Assembly (NCBI GenBank): GCA_012932865.1
Contig: SAXG01000104.1
Coordinates: 1 to 64,000 of the forward strand
Reading direction: 5' to 3'
DNA length: 64,000 bases
Source of the DNA: Amylostereum areolatum
Taxonomy: Eukaryota > Basidiomycota > Agaricomycetes > Russulales > Stereaceae
The translations under genes were made by a program, and so were the position numbers. The notes under the pieces are model-generated. The model ran no database searches, was not told where the DNA came from, and was given only the letters and a program-made list of their open reading frames with translations. Below are positions 39,606 to 52,486 of the stretch, in pieces. Every line of letters begins with the position of its first letter. Position 1 is the first letter of the stretch.

Positions 39606-40973
39606 ATGGCCGGCAGTTTCGCACTCCCTCCTCCAGACCACAGCGGCGTGTGCCTTCAGCGCGGCCATCTCATTCTCACAGAAAGACTTGGTGTCGGCTC
39701 CTCCAGTACCGTCTGGCTCGCCGTGGACCGACGATCTTGCCTCCACGTCGTCAAAGTATTATTCCCCCCTACCCACAAGCGCTCGGTGTTAGGACCAGAA
39801 GACACAAAGGAATGGGGCCGTGGGCAGGAACGGATGTTCAAGAGGGAGGCCAAGATCCACGCCCTGGTCCACGACCACCCCAACATTCCTACTCTTCACC
39901 ACTTCTTCATCGAACGCGGCCTTCGCTGCTTCCTCCTCGATTGCTGTAACGGCGGCTCACTTGCGGTCGTCCTCCGCACCCCTTTCTTCTGGAAAAGAGA
40001 CGACAGGATCAAGTCGGTCTTGGCCCAGCTCATTGACGCCCTTCAACACTGTCATAATCGTGGCGTCGCCCACCGCGACATCAATCCTGAGAATGTCCTC
40101 TTCTCGCGCGACCACCAGCGGGTTTATCTTACCGACTTTGGCCTGGCGAGCAAGGGCAATTACAGCGTTGACTTCAAGGTCGGAAGCAAGTCGCATATGT
40201 CTCCGGGTACGTACAGTCTCTTCCGTCATCGCGAGTGTCTTGACTGACTACCTGTTCCAGAATGTTTCGGAAACGAGTTCCTCGTCGAGGCGTATAATCC
40301 CCAGATCAGCGATATCTGGTCGCTCGGCATTCTTTTCCTGCAAATCTTGGTGGGGTACACGCCTTGGTACGCTCCCTCTGAGGACGAAGATCCGCGCTAC
40401 GCCTTCTACCTCCAATACCGCGCGGCTCTCTTCTACGATGCCCTCCCCATTACACACGGCGCCGCGGCTCTTCTCTCTTGCATCCTCGAGCCTGATTCGG
40501 GACAGCGCATCGCCCTGGACGAGTTCAGAAGAGAGCTGGAAGACGCGGGCCCGCTGACGGTGACAGAGGACGACCTGGCGTACGCAAGCAAGGTGGCGCG
40601 CAATTCGTACCGCACAAGGGTGTCCTGGCTCGGCGTGCCCTACCGCGTTCCTCCCCGCCACGCCGATCTCTTCGAGCCGCCTTCGTATAGCCAACATCCG
40701 CCGGCTCTTACACGCCCACCATCATATGCGGATCCTGCTGCACCACCTTCACCCGCCCTGAGCTCCAGTACGGAGCTGGCTTCGTCCTTCTCGTCCTCTA
40801 CGCATTCGAGCCACTCTATTCCTGCCCTTCCTCGATCGTCGTCCTACATTTCCGCCACAAACCCCATCTCCCATACCTCGTTCTACCTCTCCAATGCTTT
40901 TCCTCCAGAGCCTTCCAAGCACACCTTCCGTTTGATGGGCATACGGAAGCGTTTGACAGGCACAACGCGCTGA
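39606..40973 (+). CDS. Protein-kinase-like protein with Asn in place of the catalytic-loop Lys (437 aa)
   Basis: Exons are 39606-40206 and 40261-40973; the 54-bp intron falls inside the activation segment. The kinase fold is clear: glycine loop GVGSSSTVW, beta-3 Lys in HVVKVL, alpha-C Glu in FKREAKIH, catalytic loop HRDINPEN (His 156 to Asn 163), TDFGLAS, and SDIWSLGIL of subdomain IX. Catalytic Asp 158 and Asn 163 are kept, but the usual Lys of HRDLKPEN is Asn 160, which should weaken phosphotransfer. The last 130 residues are Ser/Pro-rich and disordered. Overall it resembles Ser/Thr kinases of the CAMK/Ran1 type. It is paralogous to the minus-strand kinase at 60639-62168, which shares the 54-bp intron. 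Substrates are unknown. Confidence 0.85.
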
Positions 40974-43900
40974 ACTTATGTAGTTGTATATTGTAGAATT
41001 TGAACTTTTGAACCACCATGGACGTATATCATGCTTGGTCCTTTGTATTTTAACGGGGATCTTGACTGTGCGTCGAGCGAGCGGGTTTAAGAATAAAATG
41101 CTTCATAGCACGATATTGCATTGCACTTGGTACGGGATGATACGTATTGATACAAGGGGATTCCGAGCGAGAACATTGTTTGCCTGGCATGCATACGGGG
41201 ACCGGAGCGCTGATGTTGACCCAACGCAGAGGACAAGGTCGAAAACGCGGATTGCTGGTGCACAACGAGAGAAGGTGACGTGGAGCCTGGTGGGATCGGA
41301 TCACCGTCGATCTGGGAGGTGCGTTTGAGTGGGGGCGGGGTATACGGACAACTTGAATGTAAAGCGATGTCAACTGGGATTGATGGTCGGGGCGCGCGGT
41401 GAGTGGTACGCGGGAATGAAACGGTCGCAGCGCGGGATAGCCGGACGAGCGGGGGTAAGTACTGAGGGGAAGAGGTAGCGCACATCGGTCGAGAGATGCA
41501 GAGTTGAAATCGGGTTCGAGCTGACGAGGCCTGTCGGCATATCAAGCACTGCTCGCAGGTCCGCTTTGAACCCTTGAAGAACTCCTCCCCCTAAGCCTCG
41601 TGTAAGAGGCGAGGCCGAGGACGTTCCTTATGCTTCGTCCTGGCTCACTTCTACCCGATGCCATCCCGCACCACAGCCGCGGTGGCAACCTGCAAAAAAG
41701 GCGGTTAGGCGGTCTTCTTCCGCTGATGACTGCGCAAGTAGTTCGAAGCATAGAGGGAATAGGATCTGCGGGGTTTGATGAGGACTCTCGGGTCGAAGAG
41801 TTACAGATAATGGGAGGAGACGTAGCCTGGGTTTGCACTCCCCCCCCTCGCCCTTCTCCGCGCGAGTGCTCCGTTTTCGGGTGATTGTTTATTTCGCGGG
41901 GAGTTTTGTAGAAATTCCACTCGCGGCTGAGATGCTCTGTTAGAGGAGGACCAGGGGCTTGCGCTTTGGACGACGGTGAGGCCTGTGAGGGCTCGCTGAG
42001 GGCGGAAGAGAAGGTGAAGTAGTAAACCCTAACCCTATGTAGCTCGTCCATTTGCGCTCATTCCCTTCTTTCCTCTCGCGCTCATGAGCTTTTCGACTTT
42101 TCGCCCATCCTCAGCCAGTCCCATGACCCCGACTCTTTCCTTTCGTTAAAATGCAGGACGAATGCTCCCCCTCAGTTGAGAAAAGTACCCCCTTGGGGAT
42201 TGTCACTTTCCATTTGGACCCCGCGATGGCTTCAAGAACCGGACCTTATCGCAACCTCTCCGCCTGACTCAACTTTTTTTCCAAGGTTCGAAAGGCAAGA
42301 TGTGTCCCGGATGTTCTCGCTCTACTTCCCGCCGTGATACTGTGGGGTAACCACCGCAACATTTTCTCTCGCCAGCTGTTTGTCTTCAGGTGAGCAGCGT
42401 GCTGTACAATTCGGTAAAGCACCGTCGTTCAGAAGTCAATGGCAGGCTCGAACCAGTTCCATCGATGAATTCAGCATAAACCGCATCAATCCCCCCGTGC
42501 TCGGATACTCGAAGTGACCACAGTCTACGGTCCTCTTGCTCCCCACGCTGTGCGTCGTCCCTTGCAACCTCACCCCATGCAACCGCTGACTTGAGTGCAC
42601 AGGTTAGGCATATCCGACAACCACTATTTTTGCCTCCTTGCGCTGCTAAGGTTCAAGTCTAATGGCGACGCACCTTTTGAGGAGAATCGGCGGCTACTTC
42701 GTCGACGCTCACCTGGAACTTCGTAATAACATGCATTCGCACATCGCCGACCCCCAGTGGAAAGCTCCGTTTTCACCCTCTCGGGTACGTCCCCTCACAC
42801 CTTCCCTCGTGCAGCGGGCTGATATTATGTTATTAGGCTCGCCACACGTGAACTAACAACGCTCAAAGCACCGATCTGGACTGTAGCAGGTCGCCTTATA
42901 GCATGCTCATCTATCAGCGACCGCCGCCGATGCATTCCTTCAAGTATCAACCTCGAGCGCACCTGAGATCGACAACGACGACTTTTGCTCTATACTGAAC
43001 CCGTGGACATAACGCACATCGATGGCGGCGACCATTTTTGCACTGTCACTCTCCTGTGCGTGTAGGACTCATCTTTTCAGTGCCTATCATCCTCTGACCT
43101 ATTTCTTTCCTCGCTAGGTAACCCACCGCCAGAGGCGACGCGGGCTGTCTTTCATGAGCGCAGGCCCCTTGTTGTTGTTTGTACCAGGATCGTACCCGTC
43201 AAATGGCTCGCCGTGGACTCTACCCTCGCCGTGTGAGGTTCCATAACGTAGGCCGGAAGCACCTTCCTTCGGTATTCCCGCTGCCTGACCGCAACCCGAG
43301 CATGTCGCCTTAAGGATTCATAGGCGCCTTGTGCTGAGGAGAGATCTATGAAAGTCGCGTGGATTTCGGCGCTACGATTATGGACGACGATATACTTATA
43401 TTCAGAAACCTCCTTGAATACCACCCATGCATGAACCGAAAAACATCGTTCTGTTCGCTGCACGACGCGATGGTCGGACAATGGAACGACCAGCACGTTA
43501 TCACCTCCTCTCGAACTTTCTGCCCTCAAGCCACCAACAAAGGAACCTGCTTCGTGACTTGGCTGGTTCACGGCGAGTGCCATCATCCACAAAGCAAGCA
43601 CAAAGCAAGCGCCGAGTACCTCCATTTTTGAAAAACAAACGCGCACGCCACTCCGAATCCGACTCCTTTTATAGTAAGCCTCACGCCAACGCTACCGTTT
43701 ACACACACGTCCGCTGAGTGATCCCTCAAGTCCACCCAACCCCCTTATCCCTTCCAACCTCCAGCTGCCAGAACCCTCATCGACTCTCCCTTGCCAGCCA
43801 CAAGCCCATTTGTCCTCAGGACACAGATTGTTGCCACAAGTAACATAGCTGCTCTATACTGGCCGCTAATCCCCTCCATATCCAAGGATTTCCGGCCCAA

Positions 43901-46900
43901 TTGGTTCAACAACGAAGTGACGTCCAAGGGCGTGTGGATGGTGTGCTGACATGGTTCAGCCATCGTGCCGGCCGCTCGAGCTTCCTGGGTTCCGTCGCAC
44001 CAAACCTAGCCATGTATTTATCTTGGCTTAGCATCCGATGCGCGCAACTGGGAGAATGTGAGTCTATCAGTTCATGCTCAAAGGTTACATTATGTGCTCA
44101 CCATGCTTGTGCCCCAGACCAGCCTCCTACACCGTTCATCGTCAGGATAAATCAGAGAGTGACATGGTCGGCACAGGGATGAGGAAGGGAGACGGAGAGT
44201 GGGGGTGGGAGACGGAGAATGGGAGAGGGGGGGTGGAGCGGGCTCAGTGTGCGCTCCACTCGCATGCTTCTGACCCAAGCATGCGAGTGAAGCGCAGGTC
44301 ATCGGAGGGTGTGCACGGATTGCGGGAGGTCGGATAGGATGCTCGAGAGGGTGGATGGTCGTTTGCACGAGACGACCCACCACGGCGTCGACGTCGATTT
44401 ATACACTCGTTCGTTCTGAATGGTCTTTGAGGGTCGCGCACAATGTTTATGGTGTTTTTCGGCCAGTTCAAAGAGAGATGGTAAGCGAAAGTTTCAACGA
44501 CCTTTATAACAGGGATCAGGCATGCTTCTGGGCGATGCGTCCCCGAGCAAACGTTGGTCCTCAAGGCCATTGAAAGGGCAAAGAGCGAGCGCATACCACG
44601 GGCAAAATGCATCCATAGGCACCCGCGCCAGTGCAGTGCGAAAGCACAGTGAAAGCACCTCGAATCCTTGGTCGCCGTGACCGTACGCCATCCTCATGAA
44701 ACGGCGAACGCGGAGCCTTGGTACATACTCCGTCAAACGCCTTTTCGCGCTCGGGCGGGCGACGCAAACCTGTATCAACCGGAGTGTTCCAAGCAAAGAC
44801 CGTGGAGATCCGCACTGCGTATCACGCAAACGGCCCAAAGCCCAAATAATAGGCTACGTACCGTTCAAATACGTATATGCCGACGTCGGATGCATACATA
44901 CAACCACGCAGCAGTCCGGTTAACGCTCCTTGGTCAGCGGCGTCATAATGCTGGAGGGGCGATCCGAGAGAAAGCACGATCGCCCGGGATGCACCGCGCG
45001 TCAGAGCGCAGGTGTACGTTGTGGATAACGACAATCGATACGGATCTCCACCTCCACTGCCACTGCCGACCACACTGGCCACCCCTTTTTCTCAACGTCG
45101 TCAGCCCAAGCCTTTCTGTACCCAAATCATTCCGCCCAAGGCTGACCAAGCCCACACGTCCGAGGATCATGCAACGGAGTCTTGACGGAGTCTTGCGCGG
45201 GAGTAGACCTGGTAAGTTACGCAGCTACACACGGCTTGGCGAAGACAAGGGCCGGGAGGAGGGGTTTTCAACCTTGCATCGACGTCGATGTCCCTCGGCC
45301 CTCGTGGCGCAGACGCAGGTATATGCTGACTGAAGTCTTGGAAGTTCCAGGGTGGAAGGCGGTCGTGAGAATGCGTCGTTGGACGGCTGATAAGATATCG
45401 CAGAGCTGGGGCGGTGGCGCCGATGGAGCCTGTAGAACGCGAGATCGCGGGCGGAGGATGGCTAGGTGGGAGGACGGAAAGATGGAGGCCGGAGGGCTTG
45501 GGCATGCGTTGAGGGTTGTGAAGACTGGGTGACGTCCGTGGCGGGATTTCATCTACCCTCGGATTCCAAGAGTTCGTCCCTGGAAAACTGTAGCCAGGAG
45601 GGTTGAAGCTTGAAGAAAGGAACGTCGTCGTCGTCGAGAAGGGTCGACTTTCGGCGGAGAACCGGTGTTGGCGGCGAGATGGTCCTGAGCCTCGCCAGTC
45701 GCCGTGGACAGGTCGCGCATTCTTTGGACGATCCGTCAGGAGGGAGGGGGGGCTGGTTTTGTCGTTCGCCGAGATATCGATGCAGGACGGGGGAGCGCGC
45801 AGGATTTCAGATATCTGTTCTGCACGCATACCGATCAGCGACCGAGAAGAGCAGGTATCACACACCTGTCTGGCCGTGGCACCGTATTTCGACCAGGTTC
45901 GTTGGCATCTGCGTTTATGGTTGAGCGCTGGATCGTCCATCGAAGGAATGTTTGTGAGGTTGACACCCTTGAACGTCGTGAAACTAACGACGCCGTCTCC
46001 GTCGTCGAGGATCGCGACTCCAGATCCTGGGTCACATTAACATCTTGTCGGCGGTGGGTCGATTACCTGCGCGGATAGAAAGCATGAGCAAGGGACGCGT
46101 CCGTCCATTTCCCCGCAGAGAAAGGTGTGGGACCAAGACAGCAAGGAATCATTAATAACTCCTTACCAGCCGCATTTTATGCACATCCGACTGCTTCGGT
46201 ATCGTTGCCTCTGGGGAAAGGCGCCTAGGATAGACCGCGAACAAGCGCGAGACCTGAGGCCGGTCGAGCTACTTACCGTCCATCATCACGTACGACCCGC
46301 CAGAGCGGTCCTGAGAGCGTACTTACTATCAGCACAACCGCGGGCGTGAATGCAACCACCTACAGACGTACATACTTACCACCGAATGTCACGACTCAGA
46401 AGCGCCAGCCCCCAGCGCCCCAGCTTCCAAGCCAAGCTGCGAACCGTGACAGCGCCGCTCACCCCAGTGCGCTTTGCGACGATCCGCGTCGAGCGCAGGA
46501 CTCACGTTTGCTCCGCGTCCCCGCCAACGTTCCAGCCAACGATGATACAAGCGCAGCGGACGAGTCAGATCTCAGACGCCAGAAAAAAGCCTGGAGTTTG
46601 GACGGGATGGACGGGCGGGAACCGAGTTGGCGGTAAGTACATACACACTAGAAGGGGCGCGGCGCAGAGTGCGGATGCAGATCTTGGCACTGTAACAATC
46701 CAACCGGTACCTTCATTGGCGATAGACGAAGACCGAAGAAGACAGGTTGAGAAGGTGAGACTTCACGACGAGTTACGGTGGAAGGAGCTTGAGTAAGTAA
46801 CGAGGGACAAACGAGGAGGGACAGAGTTACAGATGGTGGTGCGAAGGAACGTCAGTGCAAGGCGCCAGTGCCAATCTCCTGTCAATGACTCGATCCCACC

Positions 46901-47551
46901 CTCCCATCCACTTACCGTATCCTCGGTCCCAGCCCATTTCTCCTCCCGGCCCAGTCGGTCGCGCATTAAACGAGGATTTGATAATAAGTAATGGGGGACG
47001 GGAAAAGGACGCGCTCAAAAGGCGTCGCCCTCCATAAAGAATGAAGGAAAAAAGGAAGAAGAAAAGAATAGGAAAGGGTACGTAGAAGACAAGGGGGGAT
47101 GCACCGAGGGTACTACAAACTAACGACGACAAGGTCTCTATCGTAGCCTCCTCTCTACAGCGGCGACAATCCGTAACCAATCCTGCTGTCCTACAAGTTG
47201 TCAGCGCGGGTGGGGTGGGCGGGACGGGGCGATTTATACTGTACTACGGTAACAGTAGAGGGGGGGGAGGGGGCAGCGTCCATATGCGCGGCGAGACGGG
47301 GACGGGGGGAAGGGGTAACTGGGGGCGTATGCGACGGATCCACGATGCTCTAAACAAAACATGCGAAACGCTCAATCTATGCGTGTGTATGGGGGGATGC
47401 GAAACACTGGGAAGGGACGGTGGGGGAGGGGGAGCGATGAGCGTGGGACTGAGAGAAGGAAAGAAAAACGTCCGTGTCCATTGTCCATAGGGGATCGATC
47501 TATGAAAGGAGTGGAAAGATAGGCAGGGGGAGCGCCGAGCGACGCCCTCCT
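40974..47551. other. 6.6-kb region with no confident gene
   Basis: There are many short, mutually overlapping frames and no recognisable domain. Items seen: two tandem telomere-like hexamers (AACCCT twice, about 42025-42036); a G-rich imperfect tandem stretch (44165-44240); a 257-residue minus frame (45940-45167) that is Pro/Ser/Arg-rich and overlapped by long plus-strand frames; a plus frame 46350-46796 of 148 residues ending in a charged helix (DEDRRRQVEKVRLHDELRWKELE is not separable into a known domain); and a G-rich tract (47255-47460) just downstream of the transporter gene. It may be decayed or non-coding. Confidence 0.4.
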
Positions 47552-49541
47552 TCAAACGAGCGATTTCTCCTTCTCGGACAGGACCGCGCGCTCGTCGTTC
47601 AGCACGTCCTCGTCCTTCGCGTAGAAGATGAGCCCGCGCCAGAACGCGGTCGCGGTGAGCACGATGAGCACGAGCCAGACCGCGACCATCACGATCACGA
47701 GGATGAGGTGGACCTCGAAGAACCCGGGGATGTTCAGCGTGTTCCCGAGCACGCCCACGGTCGAGATCCAGCCCACGTTCGGGAACGTCAGCGCCCAGCC
47801 TGCCATTCCCAAGTCAGCCTGCCGTCCGACGCCCACGCGCAAATAACAACTATCAAGAAGAAATAACGCACATCCCAGGATCTCGTTCAGGTGCTTGTGC
47901 AACTTGAACCAGTACGGCAGCACACCGAAGATGAAGAGGAACACGGCGAGGCCGAACAGCAGCACGCCGGCCATGACGCCCGTCGCGTACCAGATCTCCC
48001 CCGCCATCGGCGAGATCAAGTTGAAGTTGGGGAGGCTGTGGGGGGGAGGAGAGTATCAGCACGATAGAGATGGGAACCGCGGCGCATATAATGAGTGGAC
48101 TCACATCTGACGCGCCCGATCGCCGAGGTTGATGAGGGCGAGGGCGGTGAACCCCGGAGGACCGCAGGCGACGAACGCTCCGTTCGCCTGGTGACCGTCC
48201 ATGAACCCGGTCGTCATGATGCTAAAAGAGACAGCGGCGTGGTCAGGAAAGCCCGCGCGGCGAAACACGAAGCTACAAAGCGTCGTACCGGATGAAGTAG
48301 ATGCAGAGGTAGAACATCGTGACGAAGAACCCGATCCCCTGGAAGAAGTACCCGGTGAAGAGGACGCCGAGCGCACGCTGTTCGGTGGGGTCGATCGTTT
48401 TCAGGACGTTGAACGCAACGACGCCGACCAACATCTGTTCATCAAGGGTTCAGGATCCCGCCTGCGAGCCCCCGAAAACACACGCCGCTCACCATAGGGA
48501 AGATCAAGAACGCCCAGGCGGGGGTGAACGTTTTAATGTCATGAGGCTGGTTGAACCAGATCATGAGCAGCGGGAAGGAGACGACGACGGCCAGTGTGAC
48601 GTATATCCTGTGCCCCGGTCCCCGAATTAGCACGCGACGGCGGATGAGACGGGGGTTGAAACGAACCAGAACAAGGCATAAATGAACCCTGGGCTGACGT
48701 GACCGGAAGGAATGGCGTAGTTGATCGTGCCGATGATGAGCGTGGCGAAGGACAAGAGCTACGAGGGGGGGAGTCGCTTCGTCAAACGCTCGGCCTTATC
48801 TACGGGTGTGATAAACACTTACGACGAGCGGAACGAAGATGTTCTTTGACGGATCCGTGACGAGACGACGAGCTTGGCGGGGATACACTGAGAACAAGTC
48901 CTTCTTTAGCTCCCGACCTACGAGAAGGGGGGTGCGAAGAACGTACAAATCGCTTGAAGAAGCAGCGTGGTGCAGTTAAGGATGAACAACGCCATATTGA
49001 GGAAGTAGAAGATGGTCTCGACGGTCTTGAGCGTGTCCGAGCGGTTCTTCAACCCGGACATGGTCACATACACCGCGCTGGTCCCCATTCCGATCGGGAA
49101 CTGCAGCGCGCGGCGACGTCAGCCCCGTGGTACGCACGCAGAGAGCAGGAAAAGGAAACGCACCGCTTGCCACGTCCACCCGTGAATGCGCCTAGCCAGC
49201 CTGCTGGCACGTTTAGGCGGCGGCTGGCCGGGGAAGGCCGGGGGCGCGCGGGGATCGTTGAACGCGTAGGCGGAGGCGGGGCCGAAGGTGTGCGTCGGGA
49301 TCGAGCCGAGGGTGGAGGGTTCGAAACGGGGATGGAACTCGCGTGCGTGGGACGCGGTGAGGGGGACGGTGTCCATTTCCCGGGCCTCGACGTAGGTGTC
49401 CGCAGGCGAACTGGGACGGGTGGACGGGTTCGAAGGCATGTAGTTGGCGGGTGGCCGACTGGGTGCGGGAGTGACGGGCGCCGGCGCGGGGTAGGAGTAG
49501 GAGGAGGAAGGGAAGGTGGAGGGACCTGCGCGTGCAGACAT
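47552..49541 (-). CDS. TDT/SLAC1-fold membrane transporter, malic-acid transporter (Mae1) type (492 aa)
   Basis: Nine minus-strand exons (49541-49164, 49100-48947, 48887-48823, 48758-48667, 48607-48493, 48434-48289, 48221-48105, 48035-47872, 47799-47552), all with GT-AG introns and agreeing phases (1479 nt). A disordered Pro/Ser-rich N-terminus of about 110 residues precedes HGWTWQAFPIGMGTSAVY, the family's first membrane helix. About ten hydrophobic segments follow (LLSFATLIIGTINYA, LAVVVSFPLLMIWF, FFQGIGFFVTMFYLC, GVLLFGLAVFLFIFGVLP, VIVMVAVWLVLIVLTA). The family (Mae1, TehA, SLAC1) moves dicarboxylates, tellurite, sulfite or anions across the plasma membrane. Sequence alone does not fix the substrate; malate or sulfite export are the main options. 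Confidence 0.85.
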
Positions 49542-51295
49542 GTTGGACGAAGAAAGGGGGGGGAAGTGAACGATAGTGGGATTGGACCAGCCGGGGGAGA
49601 TTTGAGAGGAGGGGGAGGAGAGGTTCCAAGACTAGTTGGAGAAGGGGACCAAGCCAAGGAGGGATGTCGTGTTAGAGCTGTGGAGAGATATAGGATATGA
49701 GCGGTGCTCGACTTCGCGACGAGAGGCCAAGGAAAGGCGTGTGAGGCGGAGACAACAAGGGGGGAGCAGACGCACCGTAAGGAAGAATGGAAATAAAATA
49801 AACGATAAGAACAATGGAAAAAAAGCCTCGGCGCAGAGAAACGGGTTGCAATCGAAGGAGAAAATGAAACAGAAGAGAAGAGAAAGAAGGGTGGCCAAGC
49901 GTGACCGTTCGTGAAAAACTGGGGAGCGTCGTTCCGGACGAGCACACGTCGGCGGCGGGATTGGTGCCGCTGCCTATGTATGCCCCCGGCCTGACGACGC
50001 TAAGCACGGCCAAGACTCCGATCATCTTCCCCCGACTCGACCCGGACGCCCGCCCACCGCCTTGAGCCCTCTGCCAAGATCGTCCCAACGACCGAGCCGA
50101 GGCGGTGATCGAGCCCGCAGCCCAATGACCGCCTTCGTCCAATGAAACGCTGCGCAGGCCCTCATTGGACCAATGCACGCGTTCGGGCGAGAGATTGAAG
50201 ATTGAATGTGACGGCGTTTGTTCCAGGTCAGCCCTCCAAGACCGACAAGCAAATGGGCGCCATCGGTGGCAAGAGCAAGATGATCATGGCCGCGGAGGAC
50301 AAGTCGCGTCTCGCGCCAAACAAACAGCTCGTCATGCTAAGCCTCGCACGCACTGGCACCGCTTTGCTTGCCCATGCCTGCTGCTCTGCCATCCATGAAA
50401 TGCTTATATTTCTCAAGCCAAGCTTCCAGCCCTACACCGACGTGCCCTCCATTGGCTGACGCCCGAGAGAGAAGACGCGGGAAAACGGCACCATGATCAT
50501 CTCGCCTCGATTTGTGGAGTCGCGAGAAGAGGCGAGAGCGGCGACTTGCCCATTGGTCACCGCCGCCAGGAGCAAATCTCTGGGCAGTGGCAAGGGACGT
50601 CGCTGACCTATCCCCCCAAGTGCCCCCCCTTGTGTCTTCGCCCACCGGCGTGGACGAAGGTCGAGTGCGCTTGCCATTTGAAACGGAGGGCACCACAGAG
50701 GCCCACAGACGGAAGCAAACCAGCGTCCGTAGTTGAACGGCTTGGATCAAATCTCTCGACGAGGACACTGGCACTGTCACTGGCAGCACCGCATAGCACG
50801 GCGCCGAGACCGCTCGACCCCGAGGATGATGCACGTATCATATCCACGCGCGACTGATATATCATAACCTCAGCGTTTCCATCCCTGCAGGCCAGCGGCC
50901 TTCATCGACTCCGACAGCTCCTTGCCCCGAGCCAGCCCTACTTACAAACGCCCACTGCGCGCGCCACAAAGACGCTCTCACGAGCAGTCCCCATTTTCCT
51001 TATCACGCCGAACACAAGCTGAACCTCATTCACCACGCCAAGCACGCGCGTCCACATCCGAGTCAGAAGTTGCGTCGCATTCAGCATCCGGTCGAGAGAT
51101 CACGGAGACGTCACTAACAACAAGTTCGCTACGGATGGGTAAAGTACGGAGACGAGGGAGAGGCATGCGGACGGGTACGGTGCCGCCCGTGCGATATCCT
51201 GCAACCACGCTGATCAGAAGCCCCCTTCCGGACGACACGAACGAAAGCGCACCCACCACAGAAGCGTTTTCTAGGCGGCAGCGACGACGACGCGC
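49542..51295. other. Intergenic, no confident gene
   Basis: Long frames here (for example minus 49945-49064) mirror the transporter's Pro-rich exon or are low complexity. A plus frame at 50202-50459 (85 residues) starts with ATG but lacks support. The region should hold the transporter promoter and the 3' end of the phosphate carrier gene. Confidence 0.45.
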
Positions 51296-52486
51296 TTACT
51301 TTCCGCCGGTGGTACCGAGGCCCATCGACGACTTGAAGGTGTCGTAGATCCACCACTGGAAGCCTGCGAACATGCGTCAATCGTCTTGCACTCTTCGGCG
51401 ACAAGGCTCGGAGGAGGGAGGGGGCTTACCGGTGAGGGTACCGATCATGACCACACGGGTGCTGAGACCCTTGGTCGCGAGGTTGCGCCAGCCCACCTCC
51501 TTCGCGATCTCGCCCACGCTCTTGCCCTTGTTCGACGGCTTGCCGAGCTGGGACACGATCGAGTCGGCGGGGTGGGAGACGACGGCGCAGACGACGCCGG
51601 CGAGGTAGCCGGACGCGAAGGTGACGCCGAGCTGCGTGGTCTTGCCGTAGCTCTCCTTGGGCGCGGTGAAGACGTGGGTGTAGAACACCTGCACGATCTT
51701 CTCGAAGAAGAAGAACTTGGCCATGGTGTACGGGATCTGCGAACGCAGGCGCGGCGCCGTGAGCCCTCCCGCGTCCTCCGAATGTCGAGGAGAAACAAAA
51801 AACAAACCTGGCGCGACCACAGGGGCACGAGGGAGCCGAAGGGGAAGCGGGTCTCCGCGGACGTGCGGCTGATCTCCTTGAGGGCGGCGCCGAAGGGAAC
51901 GGGGAAGGTGCCGTGCGGGCTGGTCTGGATCTTGACCTTGACCATCTCCAGCGGGCAGAGCGCGATGTCGGCGAACACCTCGGCGGAGGCGGAGCCGGCC
52001 AGCCAGATGGCGGGCTTGTAATTGTTCGACGCCTCCTCGCCGGCCAGGTTCATGTACATGTCCTTGAAGACCTCGTAGAGACCGTACTTGAACATGCCCT
52101 GGAGGGAGTACCCGACGAACGTGGGGCCGACACCTTTCCAGATGCCGCCGGTACCCTCCTCGGCGATGATGGTCTTCAGACCCTGGACGGTGCCCTTGTA
52201 CTTGGCCGGGTCCACCTGGAGGAAGGGGTTAGAGGAAACAGACGAGGCGGGGACGAGACGGAAGCGCGCACCTGCATGTTGCATTTCGCCACGTCAAGCG
52301 GGGTGATACCGGCGTGGGTGATACCGCACGCAAGGACACCACCAAGCATGCACTTCGCGTAGTAGGAGGCATCGTGAGGAACGGGGCCCAGGTGGCTGCG
52401 ACAAGGCATGTCAGAGGCATGCGCCTACGTCCGAGCGAAAGGATAACGTACCGGGCGTCCCACTTTGTCGGCACGAGGTTGGACAT
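51296..52486 (-). CDS. MIR1: Mitochondrial phosphate carrier (313 aa)
   Basis: Minus-strand exons 52486-52452, 52395-52272, 52215-51808, 51736-51430 and 51363-51296 give 942 nt in frame. Three mitochondrial-carrier repeats are seen, each with the P-x-[DE] signature: [20 protein letters not shown] and [12 protein letters not shown]. The third form, and openings such as [15 protein letters not shown], are diagnostic of the phosphate carrier branch (yeast Mir1, mammalian SLC25A3). It imports phosphate with protons across the inner mitochondrial membrane for ATP synthesis. Length fits the family (about 300-315). The tiny first exon encodes only [11 protein letters not shown]. No long targeting peptide is present, as in other fungal members. 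Confidence 0.93.

Noticed and set aside
42024..42036. Telomere-like AACCCTAACCCT
   Set aside because: Only two hexamers with no array around them; compatible with chance.
45167..45940. 257-residue minus ORF
   Set aside because: Low-complexity composition, long overlapping frames on the other strand, no domain; not enough to call a gene.
49064..49945. 293-residue minus ORF, Pro/Arg-rich
   Set aside because: Shadow of the transporter's low-complexity first exon and its upstream region; the spliced transporter model explains the sequence better.
50922..51347. 141-residue plus ORF overlapping the end of the phosphate carrier gene
   Set aside because: It lies antisense to the last carrier exon and is Arg/Ser-rich; regarded as a shadow frame.
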